Below are positions 1 to 10,940 of a DNA stretch of 64,000 nt, in pieces. The position numbers and the translations under genes are program-made. Numbering within the stretch: the stretch's first letter is position 1; the number at the start of each line of letters is the position of its first letter. The notes beneath the pieces were generated by a model. The model was not told the origin of the DNA. It worked only from the letters and a program-made list of their open reading frames with translations, and made no database searches. The stretch comes from Cliona cf. orientalis (Eukaryota; Porifera; Demospongiae; Clionaida; Clionaidae): NCBI GenBank assembly GCA_963930775.1, contig OZ005689.1, forward strand, positions 15,314,923-15,378,922, read 5' to 3'.

Positions 1-650
1 ATGCTGTAAGCTTGCTCGGGCAGCTAGACGCTTCACTGTCCCACCAAGCCCATCGCATGCACTTTTCCCATGAGAGGTAGCTGAGAAGTGCCACTCCACT
101 TCAATTCCAAAGTCAGCTTGGTGGTTACACAGGTTGAGGAAGTTCTTGCGATTCTTGTACTGTGAAGCAGCACCATCAGAGAAGTAGATTATCTTTGTGA
201 TAGTGGAACACAGTTTCTTCAAGAATGCAATCAGATTCTTTTGGAAGAGATAAACTGCAATTGTATCGTGATATAAACATTCCAATATCGCAACAAAATT
301 GAGGTGATCTGTGCTGCTCGAATCGGTGTATATATATATAGTAGATCACGAAAGGGTGTACTGTGGCTTGAGCATTATTCCAGTGATGATGGTTGCTGCA
401 GTGAGGAATCTTCTGCATCACTGTCAGAGTTGGTGTCTGCAGACTCCACATGTACATCAGGTATGAAGGCTCTGCTTAGCTTCTTCCTACAAGAGTCGCA
501 AATACGTGCACCGATTGAAATATGAGGGGCCTTCTCACACATCCACTTGGAAACAGGTCTAAGATTCTTCCGCTTGGACGTGTGACCACGTACATTGAAG
601 GGGTTGCAGCAAGTACTCTTCCACTCATTATAACAGATCAACAACTGCAA
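1..650 (-). pseudogene. Relic of an invertebrate transposase-like gene (partial, runs off the left edge)
   Basis: Reading the minus strand, an N-terminal part (about 650 to 378) has a cysteine-rich block with CCNPF and RICDSCRKKL, followed by an acidic/serine stretch. A second frame (about 370-300) reads HPFVIYY. A third frame (about 310 to 1) reads YHDTIAVYLF, IIYFSDGAASQYKNRKNF and ATSHGKSACDGLGGTVKR. This order matches a multicopy family of uncharacterised transposase-like proteins seen across sponges, cnidarians and arthropods, where the FSDG and DG.GG.KR blocks are conserved; that match is from memory. The pieces need at least two frame changes and a TAA at 375-377 lies between them, so this copy is broken unless short introns lie between the blocks. 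The end of the gene lies beyond position 1. Function is inferred; the transposase superfamily is not settled. Confidence 0.6.
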
Positions 651-1582
651 ATCTACTTTTTTGACACTACTGGCTGCTTAGTGCCTTTCAGGTCAGTTGT
701 CCAGTGGATAAGGTAAACAGGCAATGGCTCTCATGTATTTAATAATTATTAGGTTAGGCTGTCTAGAACAGAGGCTAACAGTTTACACAGTGACATCTCC
801 AGCTGCCTGTTGCCTATTCCTCCTGGACAGCTGACCTGCAAAGCACAGTAGACAACCAACCTGCAAATAATAGTTACAGCCATGCATGGTGGCTGTAACT
901 ATTTTGCTGTCCAAGTACACTATTTTATATGGCAAGATAGTGACCTTGGTGGTCACAATACAGTCTGTTGCTAGGAGATGGACAGCAAAGCACTAAACAA
1001 ATAATATAATGAATGAAGTCTAGATCTTTCTTTAATTGAAGCGTAGATCTTCAATTGAACCTGACACACATTACATTCATGTACAACCTTACCAGGGTGA
1101 ATGTAACAACTACTTCAATATCTCTTGATCCCACTGCCGTCCCAAAACAAAACTCGTACCACATAAAGCCAGATAGTGAAGGAAGTTGTCGACTGAAAAT
1201 GGAAAATATCTAAAAATCCTTTTTCTTGAAACCACAAATTTAATTAAATTGATATTATCACTGATCTTAATTAAGTAGATTAATTATTTTAATCTAATTA
1301 AGCATATCGCTGAAAAGCACATTTCATGTACTTTCAGAACATTGCTGTCCCACTTCTCAAAACTGAAGCATATCCGAGTTACAGTCAATCAAAGTTAGTG
1401 CATACAAGCAAAATCCTGCCAAATTCGAAAATTTAAAATGCTTGTAACTCAGAAACCATACAAGTTCAGGGGCTAAAATTCCGCACCAACTCATCACTTA
1501 AGGTAAAGTATGTGCTCACCAAGTTTCGGCAAAATCTGTGACGGGCGTCCATTTTGCGTGTTGATTTGACATGGAATGACCA
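651..1582. other. No gene seen; AT-rich intergenic stretch
   Basis: No coding signal. Between about 1230 and 1310 there is a very AT-rich run of overlapping palindromes built on TTAATTAA-like words. Nothing else is recognisable. Confidence 0.5.
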
Positions 1583-1870
1583 ATGAGTGACTTTCGACTG
1601 AAAACCCCCTCCATCACAATGCCACTTAGCAATGGCAATGCCCTGGTGGTTTGAAATTTGAATTAAGTACACTGTGGACCCATTTCCAAGAGGACAAGAG
1701 TTCCACTAAGTAGGTTAATTGTACTTTGCAGTTAACTGTGTAAACTTAAGACTTTGTACTGTTTACACACCACTTCTATGTTGAGGTTTTTGCCAGACAT
1801 GTCTTCCTGAATGACACTGGTCAGTTCATGCCCTTACAATGATAGAGTGAGTAGGCTTTTCCCAGTGTTG

Positions 1871-1901
<31 letters not shown>

Positions 1902-2188
1902 GGGGGAGTGGTACAGTGTACAATTTGAGGATTCGGTTTTGACTGGTCGTGATGGCCAATCAAATCCAGATTTGATTGGCCATCTTGAAAGTTTGCTTGG
2001 CCGTCTCATTGAGTCTAGATTCATTGAATCAGTGCGACAAACCATTGATCACTATGCATGGTTTTATGTACACATGTATGTAGCTACGTGCCTCAAACAT
2101 GAGATTCATGGTAGTAACATGTATTTAAGGCTTTGTGGTGACTATGAATAAAATTGGTGGTTATGCACATGCGCAAGCATGATCACGT
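1583..2188 (+). repeat. Dispersed repeat R1, copy 1
   Basis: This stretch is repeated almost base for base at 34589-35320, in the same orientation. Both copies hold the same (GT)n run into a poly-G tract (22 G at 1885-1906 here) and the same 16-bp inverted repeat. Copy 1 lacks about 20 bp near 2050 and about 100 bp near 2120 that copy 2 has. Short open frames inside it on both strands are by-products. The start of R1 also resembles the outer arms of the inverted-repeat element at 40675-41545, so R1 is probably part of a larger transposon family. Confidence 0.8.
1951..1984. repeat. Perfect 16-bp inverted repeat (hairpin) inside R1
   Basis: GATGGCCAATCAAATC is followed after two bases by its exact reverse complement. 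The same hairpin is intact in R1 copy 2 at 34962-34995. Confidence 0.85.
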
Positions 2189-2754
2189 GCGTGTTAGTAT
2201 GCGATCTATACAAGCGTTGGAAGGGGCTGTAGCTATTTATAGTGTCTCAGTCTTCAGAACTGAATAAGAAAGGTAAATGATGGTCTATTTGACGTTAGAA
2301 CAGATCCATGATTCGCTAGAACTGATCAATGTGTAGGCAAAACTCCGGTCTATTAAGCCTTGTCTCACGGATAAACTGACCGACGGTAAGCAAGAATGAG
2401 TGGCGGTCAGTAAAATTGCATAGCGATTACTGTTGGTGACTGTGAAGCCTCATAATTATTTTTTTGTCCCTTACCTTTTGTGGTGCTGACTGTTTGATTA
2501 ATGAGGCAGATAGTTGGTCTGAGACTGTGTTGTAGCCTTTGAAGTCTGAAATTAGATGGTGTTAGGAATTTTAACTGGTTCCCCGTGGTGTGTATGTGTG
2601 TGTGTCTGACCGTTAACATAAGCCCTGAGCACCCAGCAGCTCTGCCATTCTCAGGAAAGTACCGGGGCACAAACAACAGCCTAGAAAACTCTGCCATCCC
2701 AAAGATAGCTCAGCAAGCCTTCCATTTCGTCTGGATAGTTTTCCACGACGAAAT
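2189..2754. other. No gene seen
   Basis: Unique-looking sequence with short chance open frames on both strands and no clear splice-bounded exon. Confidence 0.4.
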
Positions 2755-3250
2755 CATTAAAATTCTATAGAAGTGATTAGCATCACCAAAGGTCCATAGT
2801 AGCAGGGCCTAAATATATATCATTGCATGCATGATCAGAGGTGCTTTCGAACGCCAGAAGTACAATTGCTGAAGGTACATGTAATAATATTATATCAGAT
2901 CATTGGTGGCCCGGTTTGCTTTTAAGTCTAGGTCAAAGCTGAGAGTCATCTTGTTATCCAAAACTACAACATCCAGAATCCCTTAAAATCACCATGCATG
3001 TTAAGCCAATACTAACAGTGCATTCCTAACCATCTGATTCTCTCATGATCAGCATATCTGCATGATAGCAACTGGTGCCACAGCATTGATCAGATGGCTC
3101 AAATCTTCCACGATCCAAGATGTGAACATTTATAATCTTTCTTCAATAATAAGACCTTCACAACCATCAAATACATTAGCGTTGGATGCACAGTGATAAA
3201 AGAAAGGTTTCAGTTTAAGCACAGTATCATTGACCTTTGACCTTGTTACA
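2755..3250 (+). repeat. Dispersed repeat R2, copy 1
   Basis: A diverged copy of this segment lies in inverted orientation at about 40128-40575. Shared blocks include AAAATTCTATAGAAGTGATT, CACCATGCATGTTAAGCCAA-like sequence and CAGTATCATTGACCTTTGACC. No coding potential is seen. It is probably a decayed transposon. Confidence 0.7.
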
Positions 3251-3284
3251 GGACAGCCTGATCACGTGACCATTGCTCTCTGTG

Positions 3285-3531
3285 CTTTTTGAGTAGCCGT
3301 GCAATGTCATAATATTATATGGGGCGCATGCTTGCAGGAATGGAAAATCAATACCGGATCAATATCAAAATATTATTATAGCGACACTTTATAGAATCAG
3401 AAGTGAATGAGAAAAGCAAGCGTAGGGATGTATAGTGGATGTGTTATGTTATCCCTACGAATCTTGTTTGTGTATTTTTTGGCACTGCCATCCCTGCTTC
3501 TACCTTTAATTTTATATTGTCAATTGTTTTT
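3285..3531 (+). repeat. Dispersed repeat R3, single-arm copy
   Basis: This matches the foldback element at 60616-60989: the block GCAAGCGTAGGGATGTATAG through TTGGCACTGCCATCCCT is shared. Here only one arm and part of the centre are present. It ends exactly where the TE1 element begins at 3532, so TE1 probably inserted into an R3 copy. Confidence 0.65.
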
Positions 3532-4667
3532 AACGCTCGGCGCATGCGCACGAGGGTTACAGTAGTCGGTTTGTTTGTGTGTGTGTGTGTGTCTGTTACC
3601 ACTCTACTGCCTGCGTAGGGCATTTATGCAACAAAATGAACGTACCAGCCAAATTTGCACCAAACTCCAAAGGTTTTCAACTAAGGGATTTCGCTAAAAA
3701 GCTTTCTCTCACGAGTTATAGCTTATTCTTCGTTTTTAGAGTATAGCATGCAAAGTCAGCCATTTTCAGTTCCCAGTACCGTAAACTATGGTTAAATCTC
3801 CTCAGTATACTGCTTGTGGTAATGCATATATTATAACCATATATGGCTACAGGATACAGTTCATAGGCTATAGGGCAAACTCAGGAATGCAATCTGTAGT
3901 TGCCACGTGGCAGTGCATGTCTAATAAAAGACCACCATTCATCCTGGTCATAGCTAATCCTGAAGTGAGCTTGGGTTTGAAGCTAGATCATAGCTATGGT
4001 CTCATCTTAGAATTGAGTGAGTTGCATACATGTACTCACTATCCTGTCATAGCTTTGTGGTGCATGAGGCCAAGCTTACATGCATATGGTTCAGGGGCGG
4101 ATCCAGGACATCAAGTTGGGGGGGTCATACATTAAAATTAATAATCGCACGCAAAGCGCGCGCGAAAATTTGGCCACGCCCATTTTCGTGAAAACCACGC
4201 CCACATCGTTGCCGCGATCGAGACAAACAGCCCGAGATGTCGATGGAACCCGACTTTCTCACCGTACAAACAGGTTTTTAGCTATATTTTGTGTCAGATC
4301 AAGGTTCATTAGTTGAAGGGAGGGTGGTAAAGCTGGCTGTTTAGCCAAGCACAGCAAGCTGGTACAAGATATTCAGTCCTGGAAGGGGGGGTCATCTGCC
4401 CCCCATGACCCCCCTGGATCCGCCCCTGTGGTTGTACGTGTATGTCGATGACAGTAACTAGCTGTCTGCAGTCCAGCAACCTGACCAGTATTACTCGTTT
4501 AAGGAATAACAGCTCACACACATCACACAATTTAAATAATAATCACTGCATGTACACTCCTCCAAAACGTCCTCTTCACAAAACTCACATTGCACAATTT
4601 CAGCATTATTAACCATCAACGTAACAGTGTAAGCACTGTTTTAATATGCTGAATTTGCGCCGAGCGT
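3532..4667. mobile_element. TE1 DNA-transposon-like element, copy 1 (non-autonomous)
   Basis: The left tip AACGCTCGGCGCATGCGCA is matched by the inverted right tip TTGCGCCGAGCGTT at 4654-4667. A second copy with the same tips and the same interior (ACCAGCCA, AAGGTTTTCAACTAAGGGAT, TAGATCATAGCT) is at 42111-43354. The left tip is itself a near-palindrome of 27 bp. Copy 1 carries a nested CAGGGGCGG element (4092-4428). No intact coding region is present, so it would depend on a transposase elsewhere. Confidence 0.7.
4092..4428. mobile_element. hAT-like MITE with CAGGGGCGGATCCAG tips, nested in TE1
   Basis: The terminal inverted repeat reads CAGGGGCGGATCCAGGA on the left and the matching TCC..CTGGATCCGCCCCTG on the right. 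Flanking TGGTT at 4087-4091 and 4429-4433 is a 5-bp target duplication. TE1 copy 2 carries one uninterrupted TTGGTTGTA at this point, which supports a real insertion. CAGGG tips with short duplications fit hAT elements of the 5-6 bp duplication type. Confidence 0.75.
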
Positions 4668-4737
4668 TTTATACTTTAGTGCTCTCGTTTATACTTGTAA
4701 TATATGATTCCAATATGAAAAGTATACGTACCCCTAG

Positions 4738-4925
4738 CTACTGAAGATAGCTATCCCACCAAAATGTACAGTGTACTACCCCCATATAAATTACTATACC
4801 CCCAAGGAAATATACATCCCAGCAAGAAGAAATTTCTACCTCTAAATGACCACCCCTAAATAAGATGGATACCCCTCCCACAAAATGACTACACCCTCCA
4901 TAATTATGACACTAATATAGCCCCA
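4738..4925 (-). repeat. Dispersed repeat R4, copy 1
   Basis: This segment recurs in inverted orientation at about 37680-37885. Shared blocks include TAGCTATCCCACCAAAATGT-like sequence and GACACTAATATAGCCCCAT. It is non-coding. Confidence 0.7.
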
Positions 4926-5223
4926 TAGACATGTTCTAAATAATGCTCGTGACACTGGCTGCTATCCATTGACTGAAATGTGAAGTCCTGTGGAACCGAA
5001 TCTGACTGTAAGATGGCTAGAATGCAACAAATGTAGGTAGCTGTAGTTCATATTAAATTTTCCTGGAGCAGAGGGAGAATCAGTGGTGTTTTTTTTGCTG
5101 ATATCACTGGGGCCTTTAAAACCAAACTTGAGCATTTCTATATATTTTAACCAATGTGTGCGTGCACGGAGTATGTGCTCTACAGAGCTCTAGTTAACCC
5201 TTGGCACATGCGCGAGGGGTACG

Positions 5224-5643
5224 CAGGGTTTCATTTAGGATTTTCGTAAAGGGGGGCAAACGCGACAATCATATCATACAATTAAGGGGGGAAGGATTGT
5301 ACTAGTGTTTTTATCAGCCAAGAAAAACATAGTGCTCATTAACTTGTTTGTACTAGGGGGTCTGGGGCATGCTCCCCCAGGAAAAATTTACATTTTTAAC
5401 TTCTAAGACTGTTTCTGGTGGCTTATGAGACCTGTCTTGTCAGTGATATCTATTGGTTCCCCCTCCCTTTTAATACAGTATGTTTCCTCCTGCATGGAGC
5501 GCAAAGCTGAAAATAATTTGTGTTAAAAAGGAGCAAAAAAGGACACTTTCGCCATTCAAACTTCTTATATTGCGTATATGGTTTGTGACTATTCTCAAGG
5601 GGGGCAGCCAGCTTCCAATGGGGGGGGGGGGGGGGGGGCAACT

Positions 5644-5674
<31 letters not shown>

Positions 5675-5684
5675 TGAAACCCTG
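5224..5684. mobile_element. CAGGGTTTCATTTAG element, copy 1
   Basis: The terminal inverted repeats CAGGGTTTCATTTAG and CTAAATGAAACCCTG are perfect. The flanks share GGTACG (5218-5223 and 5685-5690), a 6-bp target duplication. The interior holds 19 G (5620-5638) followed shortly by 27 C (5644-5670), so the transcript could fold on itself. Sister copies are at 25873-26520 and 44783-45567. hAT-like by tips; no transposase inside. Confidence 0.75.
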
Positions 5685-5690
5685 GGTACG

Positions 5691-6827
5691 GTAGTCATTC
5701 TGTGTGTGTGTGTGTGTGTGTGTCCACTAGCTGCTACATACACACACACAACATGTACATGTACCTGTTTATACGTTGAAAACAAGGTGCCATTAGGCTC
5801 TTCGTGACAGTTTCAATATCTGAATTGTGTGGATTTCGTTGAAAACGCTTTGTTCAAAAGTTCTGCCGACATTTGCTGACCACTGTTGCCTTCTTTGCTT
5901 GTTGTTGAGCTGTCGATCAACAAAAGTGACAGCAACCACTTCATTTCAAGAAGATTAGTGTGTAGGTCTAGCGATAGTTTCTGTAACTTAACTTTACTTT
6001 CTTCTAGATCTGCTGATCTGGCACACACCTTGTACTACCTATTACGTAATGCTATGCAATCAGTATTAGTGCATTCTTGTGGTTGCTCTAACAGTGTTGC
6101 TGGCTTACAAATTCGTCATATAGACTAGCTGTACTCTAGCTGTCATTAATATTTCTTTAAGTTAATAGTGCAATAAATCTCACAGTGCCAAGGGTTTTGC
6201 ACCAATAGTGTTCATTCTGAGAAGCAGTACTATAATATGCCAATGGGCCAAGATTGTGGTTTTGTTTGAATGTACGCATATAGATTAAGTACATCTCCCC
6301 CCTCTCTCACACATACACACACACACAGTCCGTCCGCCCCTTGTAACCCAAACCCGAACTCTTGCAACGGACATGGCTACTACCTCCTCTACCTCAGGTA
6401 CACAAATTTGTTGTCACGAGACTACCATTCTACAGTTCCACTCACACATACAACAGCCAACCCTCATACAGCTCGATAATGTAACAGACATCAAAAAAAA
6501 AGCTGTATCTTTGTGTCTTATCGATCATCAGGTACATTTCGAGCAAGTAGTTCGAACGATCGCCTCAAGCTAAAAAGGCTGTCGGCTTAGCTTCCAGCAA
6601 GCAGCTGAGTAGAGCTGCCTAGTGATCGTAGAAGCCAGCGCAGCAAGCGACTAAGGCTGTCTTATTACGCATTATGCTCACTCTGAACGTTTCTCAGCTA
6701 CCAAATGAACACTTGTCACCTTTTTGTCTTTACCGTTCAGCTACTGTTTCGTTCTCGTTTTCACACTGTTCAATAATCGTAGAATACGTTAGCTTTTTAT
6801 TGGCCACTACTGTACATGATGCATACA
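5691..6827. other. No gene seen
   Basis: A short (GT)n tract at 5700-5722 is followed by unique sequence. Short open frames overlap on both strands, but no splice-bounded exon or recognisable domain is visible. Confidence 0.4.
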
Positions 6828-7849
6828 TACCGTAAAGTCTGGTTATTAAGTGCACATGCTTATTAAGCGCATATTAAATTTTTTTAATAAGCACATGCTT
6901 CCTTTCTATTGTTAAGTACCGTACTTTATCTAATACTACGTATGGAAAAAAAATAATTTCAATTTTGAAAAACGCGCGTTTTTCTGGTAAAGGTCGTCAA
7001 TCGCTCCATATATATACGTTATGAGAATTCTTAAAAATCTAATTTCTTACGTTAGATTGGATCATACGTTGTATTCGATTAACTACGGTATTGTCTTATA
7101 AGCGCATGTGCCCAATAAAGACAACAGTAATATTCATCGCTCGATCAATTGCTCTACATGGCTAGAACTAATTTACCTACCTATTTTTCGGATAGCCAGC
7201 TGCATGAGATCAGCTATACTCAACACTGTGATGTTCCACTGAGACGGGTTCGGACTCTTGACCTTGGCTTCGAAGCGAGTATCGCCGAAGAAGTTGGCTA
7301 TTTTCCACTGTTTTCTTCCAGCAATGGCTTCCGATCATAATCCTATGAACTATTACTAAGCTTATTCCAAGAATGGTGGTGTTCATAACTTGTTAGCTGT
7401 GTGATTGAGCGCCACTTGAACGTGCTGGCAGTGGGCAGGGCCAAAACTTCACTCTATTTAGTGCACATCGTCTAGTAGGCGCATGTTTCCTTTACTATCG
7501 AGAGTAATACGTGTATGCACTTACAGGGTTTCATCCAGAAAAATGGGGGGAAGTGGGCGTGGCAGTTTCACTCAACGTGTCCCCCTCCTCCTCCATTAAC
7601 CATTAAGATGTATTTTTGGATGTCCCTGAGGTATTACATGATTTCATCTAGTGCTCTTAAGTAATTATTACTGATCCCTTGCACCACAACAAAATACTCC
7701 CCTCCGGATCCTCCCACTACCTCTCTCTCTCCTTTCCCTTTTTCTTCTTTCTCTCTTCCTTTTGGGGTGGGGGGGGGGAGAGTTCTCCCCCCCCCCCCCC
7801 CCCCCCCCCACTGGATGAAACCCTGGCTTATTAACCAGATTTTATAGTA
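6828..7849. mobile_element. TA-flanked MITE with CCGTAAAGTCTGGTTA tip (copy 1)
   Basis: The left tip reads TACCGTAAAGTCTGGTTATT and the right end AATAACCAGA-type inverted sequence ending in AGTA; TA dinucleotides flank both. The interior shares long blocks in inverted order with the copy at 36680-37188, for example GGCTATCCGAAAATAG and TTAGTTCTAGCCATGTAGAG on opposite strands. A CAGGGTTTCATCCAG element is inserted near its right end. Non-coding, probably Tc1/mariner-mobilised by its TA target. Confidence 0.7.
7524..7825. mobile_element. CAGGGTTTCATCCAG element nested in the MITE
   Basis: The perfect 15-bp terminal inverted repeats CAGGGTTTCATCCAG and CTGGATGAAACCCTG bound a segment with a pyrimidine-rich run and a long poly-C tract. 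The host MITE reads on either side (GCACTTA before, GCTTATTAACCAG after), which places the insertion inside its right terminal repeat. Related copy at 15113-15369. Confidence 0.75.
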
Positions 7850-9613
7850 CATAACCTGTATAAATGTGCGTATTAAGAAGTTTTATTGCTTCTTTCTACT
7901 CAAATGTATGTTGGCTTCATTGGTGGCACCAACACAAGCACTTCAACCTGACTTCCTGAAAGTTTCATTTTGGATATTTTGTGGATCCTTAACCGATTAC
8001 GCTAAATGGCATCATATACATAAACTTGAACCCGAACTTGACACCATTATGGGTGAAAGACACTTGTAGGTCAATGCTCATGCACTTCGATGGTTAGGCT
8101 AGCAGCACTCCAAGGTTAGGCTGTACCAAACAGACTTCAGTTACGTTTCACATGTAGCCCATGGGTTTCATATTAATAGCATACATGAAATGTGTATCCC
8201 GTGTGTCTCCCATAGTAAAACACATTTTGTGTTTTGCTTTTCATGTGAGCTGTACTGTAGAGCAGTAATGGCATCATGTTCTTTAAACTTCTTCATCGTA
8301 AATTGCAGTAGTCTTTACGTTTACCTCCACTAACTTCTGATATTCTTTACGGTAACTGTTTAAAAGGTGAATGATCCTCATTCTAATCGTCAGAACCCGA
8401 ACCCGAATCCGGACCATGGTAGATTGTAGTAGCGATTGATACTGTTTGTACAAGGGATAGAAAAGCACAAGGTGCACATGCACAAGTACATGTACACACT
8501 TGAATTCAAACTCATATTCAGCTAACCCTGACTCCACATGCTCCACATGAGTCCCTAGCCCCTGGCACTCGAATGTCAAGCTACGTGTGAGCGGTACTGT
8601 AAGTGATAAAACTGCAGAATATGTGCGTACTAAATTTACGGGGTATCTCAATTGAAAGGTATTTTAGATTACTGTTATCCAGAAAAAGCACTGAGAGGCC
8701 ATGTACCATAGATCGCAAAATTTCACTGTTAAAATTTTTTCATCAATGACCTTTTCTGACGAAAACTGAACACGTGAAATGTTTTGTGTAATGCATGTTG
8801 ACCTACAGTACCGATCACAGTTAACTTGACAAATGAATGCGAGTAGCGAGGAGGTGACTCGCGGGTGCAAAAGGCACCCTCGATGTGCCAAGTGCGAGTA
8901 CTCACACACTCGTGCATATCCACACACGCTCGTGAGTCCAATTATTGCACAGTGGTGGCAAAATCAAGACAACAGGCAGTTTGCACGCTTATCGTACTTT
9001 TTGATAAACACTGGTGAGTTTACTGAGCGAAGAGAGGTAGTAAAAGATTCCCTAGGCATAGATAAGCTTCCTATTCTCTATTTTTTCATGACAAATCTCG
9101 AATACTTGTGAGCATGATCGCGAGCACTGTCACCCGTCAAGGCACGAGACCTTCAGAAAGCTTTAGCAAGCTTGATGAGAGAAGAGAAGCAGTAAAATTA
9201 TGCCTAGCTCACAATTGCTATCAAGTCTTGAATACTTGGTGTGCCAGTGCGAGCGCGTACACTCGAAACGGGTACCGGATACACATGGCTGCCGGAAATT
9301 GACTCGCTAGTAGGCACTACACCTACACACGTGTCACTTACACCTACATGCATGTCACTTATACACATTTGTCAAGTTGCCTGTGAGCGGTAGTGTATAC
9401 CTATTTTGGTCGTTAAAGTCTGGCGACGAAATTTAGGGTATGCAAAAAATTTACAAATGAAATATTTTACCAGTGAAAATATCCGTATCTATGGTATTTT
9501 GTTATTCGTGCCTTTGTATGATTAAGCAGGCATCCATGTGTGTTTATATGCTCGTCAATTTTAGTTGGGGATAGCTACTTGCTTATACTATTCCATATGT
9601 TCAATCGAATTGC
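7850..9613. other. No gene seen
   Basis: Unique sequence with several chance open frames on both strands. Nothing with recognisable domains or convincing splice borders. Confidence 0.4.
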
Positions 9614-10895
9614 TACCGTATAGCTGGAAAATTTGGCGGTTTGGCAGTCTATATGTGACCCGCTATGGAAAAATCGACCACTCACGCTAAAGTATGATTC
9701 TGCAGTAGGGGGTTGGGGGTTCAATACCCGACTCAACGTTATTTTTTTGATTTTTTTTTCTTTGGATATTCTGAAAGTATAGTCCTTTGCCCATCCATGC
9801 ATAAAATTTCAGTGCAATCCGAGCTTGTTCAGTGTGTGTACCGCTCGGAAGAAAGAATGGCGTTCAGTTTAAGCTAGCTACGTGAACGGACCTACAGTCT
9901 TATTGATCAATTTAAATCTACAAATTGCGGTCGATCACCATGACGATACTCGCGCTTAGTGAGCTAGCATAGCACAGTAAGTCAGCAGTGGCTGACTCGA
10001 GGCCCGTGCCTTGCTTTCGAGCCTACACAGAGTAGCCGCTCACCCTTGTCTCCACGATCGACGGCACCAGAAGTCAATCAAGAAGACAGTCCCACCCATC
10101 CACCCCACCCCCTAATCATACAATACACTGTCATATTAAATACTGAATTGAATTGTTTATATTAATGCCTAACTAGCAGCAGCCTAGTCCTGCCTGAGGG
10201 AGCTCACACCCTTGAGTACAACCACTGTCTTGAGCTGTCTGAAGACTCAGAGAATCTATAAGAGGGGGGGGGGGGGGGGGGGAGGAGAGAGAAAGAAACA
10301 GATGAAACGGGGGGAGGGGAACAGAGAGAGAGAGGGGGGGAGGGAGGGAGGGAGAGAGAGAGGAGGTAAATATAGTTAAATTACATGGACATGCATACAC
10401 GGATAATTTGACATGCATGTTACTTGTACGGCTATGGAGGAGGATGAAGGAACTAGTACCTGTGCAGCAAACTTCACAACAGCTACTGAGAAGACCTTGT
10501 CAATGTATCAGTCTCAGAATCACTGTTGAGTCAACAGCCACTATCCTCGTTGACATCCACATAAACCCCAAGCTCAAATGTGCCAGCTAGTATACATACC
10601 TGTCCCACCGTATACGATCTCATGCAAGACTCGGCTTAGGAAACTTTTTAGAGCCTGGCTCTTTGACCGTTGAACTCTGTAGTAAATTCTGCATCGATCT
10701 ATACCCAAAACACAATTGCGAGTGGTCAGTTTTTCCATAGCGGGTCACATATTACAACTGCCAAATTAAAATCCATCAAAATTTCCTACTCGCATATGTA
10801 CGTCGCCAAATTTAAACCCGCCAATATTCTTGCAATAGCGATTTTGGGCTCAACTGCCAAATTTAATTGCCGCCAATATTTCCGGCTATACGGTA
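9614..10895. mobile_element. TA-flanked MITE with CCGTATAGC tip, split by a second element
   Basis: The left part reads TACCGTATAGCTGGAAAATT and the right end TTTCCGGCTATACGGTA. The interior has runs such as GCCAAATTTAA. An uninterrupted sister is at 15490-15687. In this copy the element at 9652-10751 sits between GGCAGTCTA and TTACAACTGCC, whereas the sister reads straight through GGCGGTCTATAGTACAACC. Confidence 0.75.
9652..10751. mobile_element. TATGTGACCC-tipped element nested in the CCGTATAGC MITE
   Basis: The terminal inverted repeats TATGTGACCCGCTATGGAAA and its complement at 10720-10751 are about 35 bp long, with a TA duplication. The interior holds a poly-G tract and GA-rich sequence (10262-10365). 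A stretch near 9690-9735 (GTATGATTCT, then GGGGGTTCAATACCC) resembles the 3' half of a tRNA, weakly. No coding region is convincing. Confidence 0.7.
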
Positions 10896-10940
10896 TTTGC
10901 CTACTATTTCATAATAATAATGCTCAATTATTTTTATCAG

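Noticed and set aside
9690-9735. tRNA-like string GTATGATTCT ... GGTTCAATACCC
   Set aside because: Resembles a tRNA-Pro T-arm region but no cloverleaf can be drawn and the 5' half is missing.
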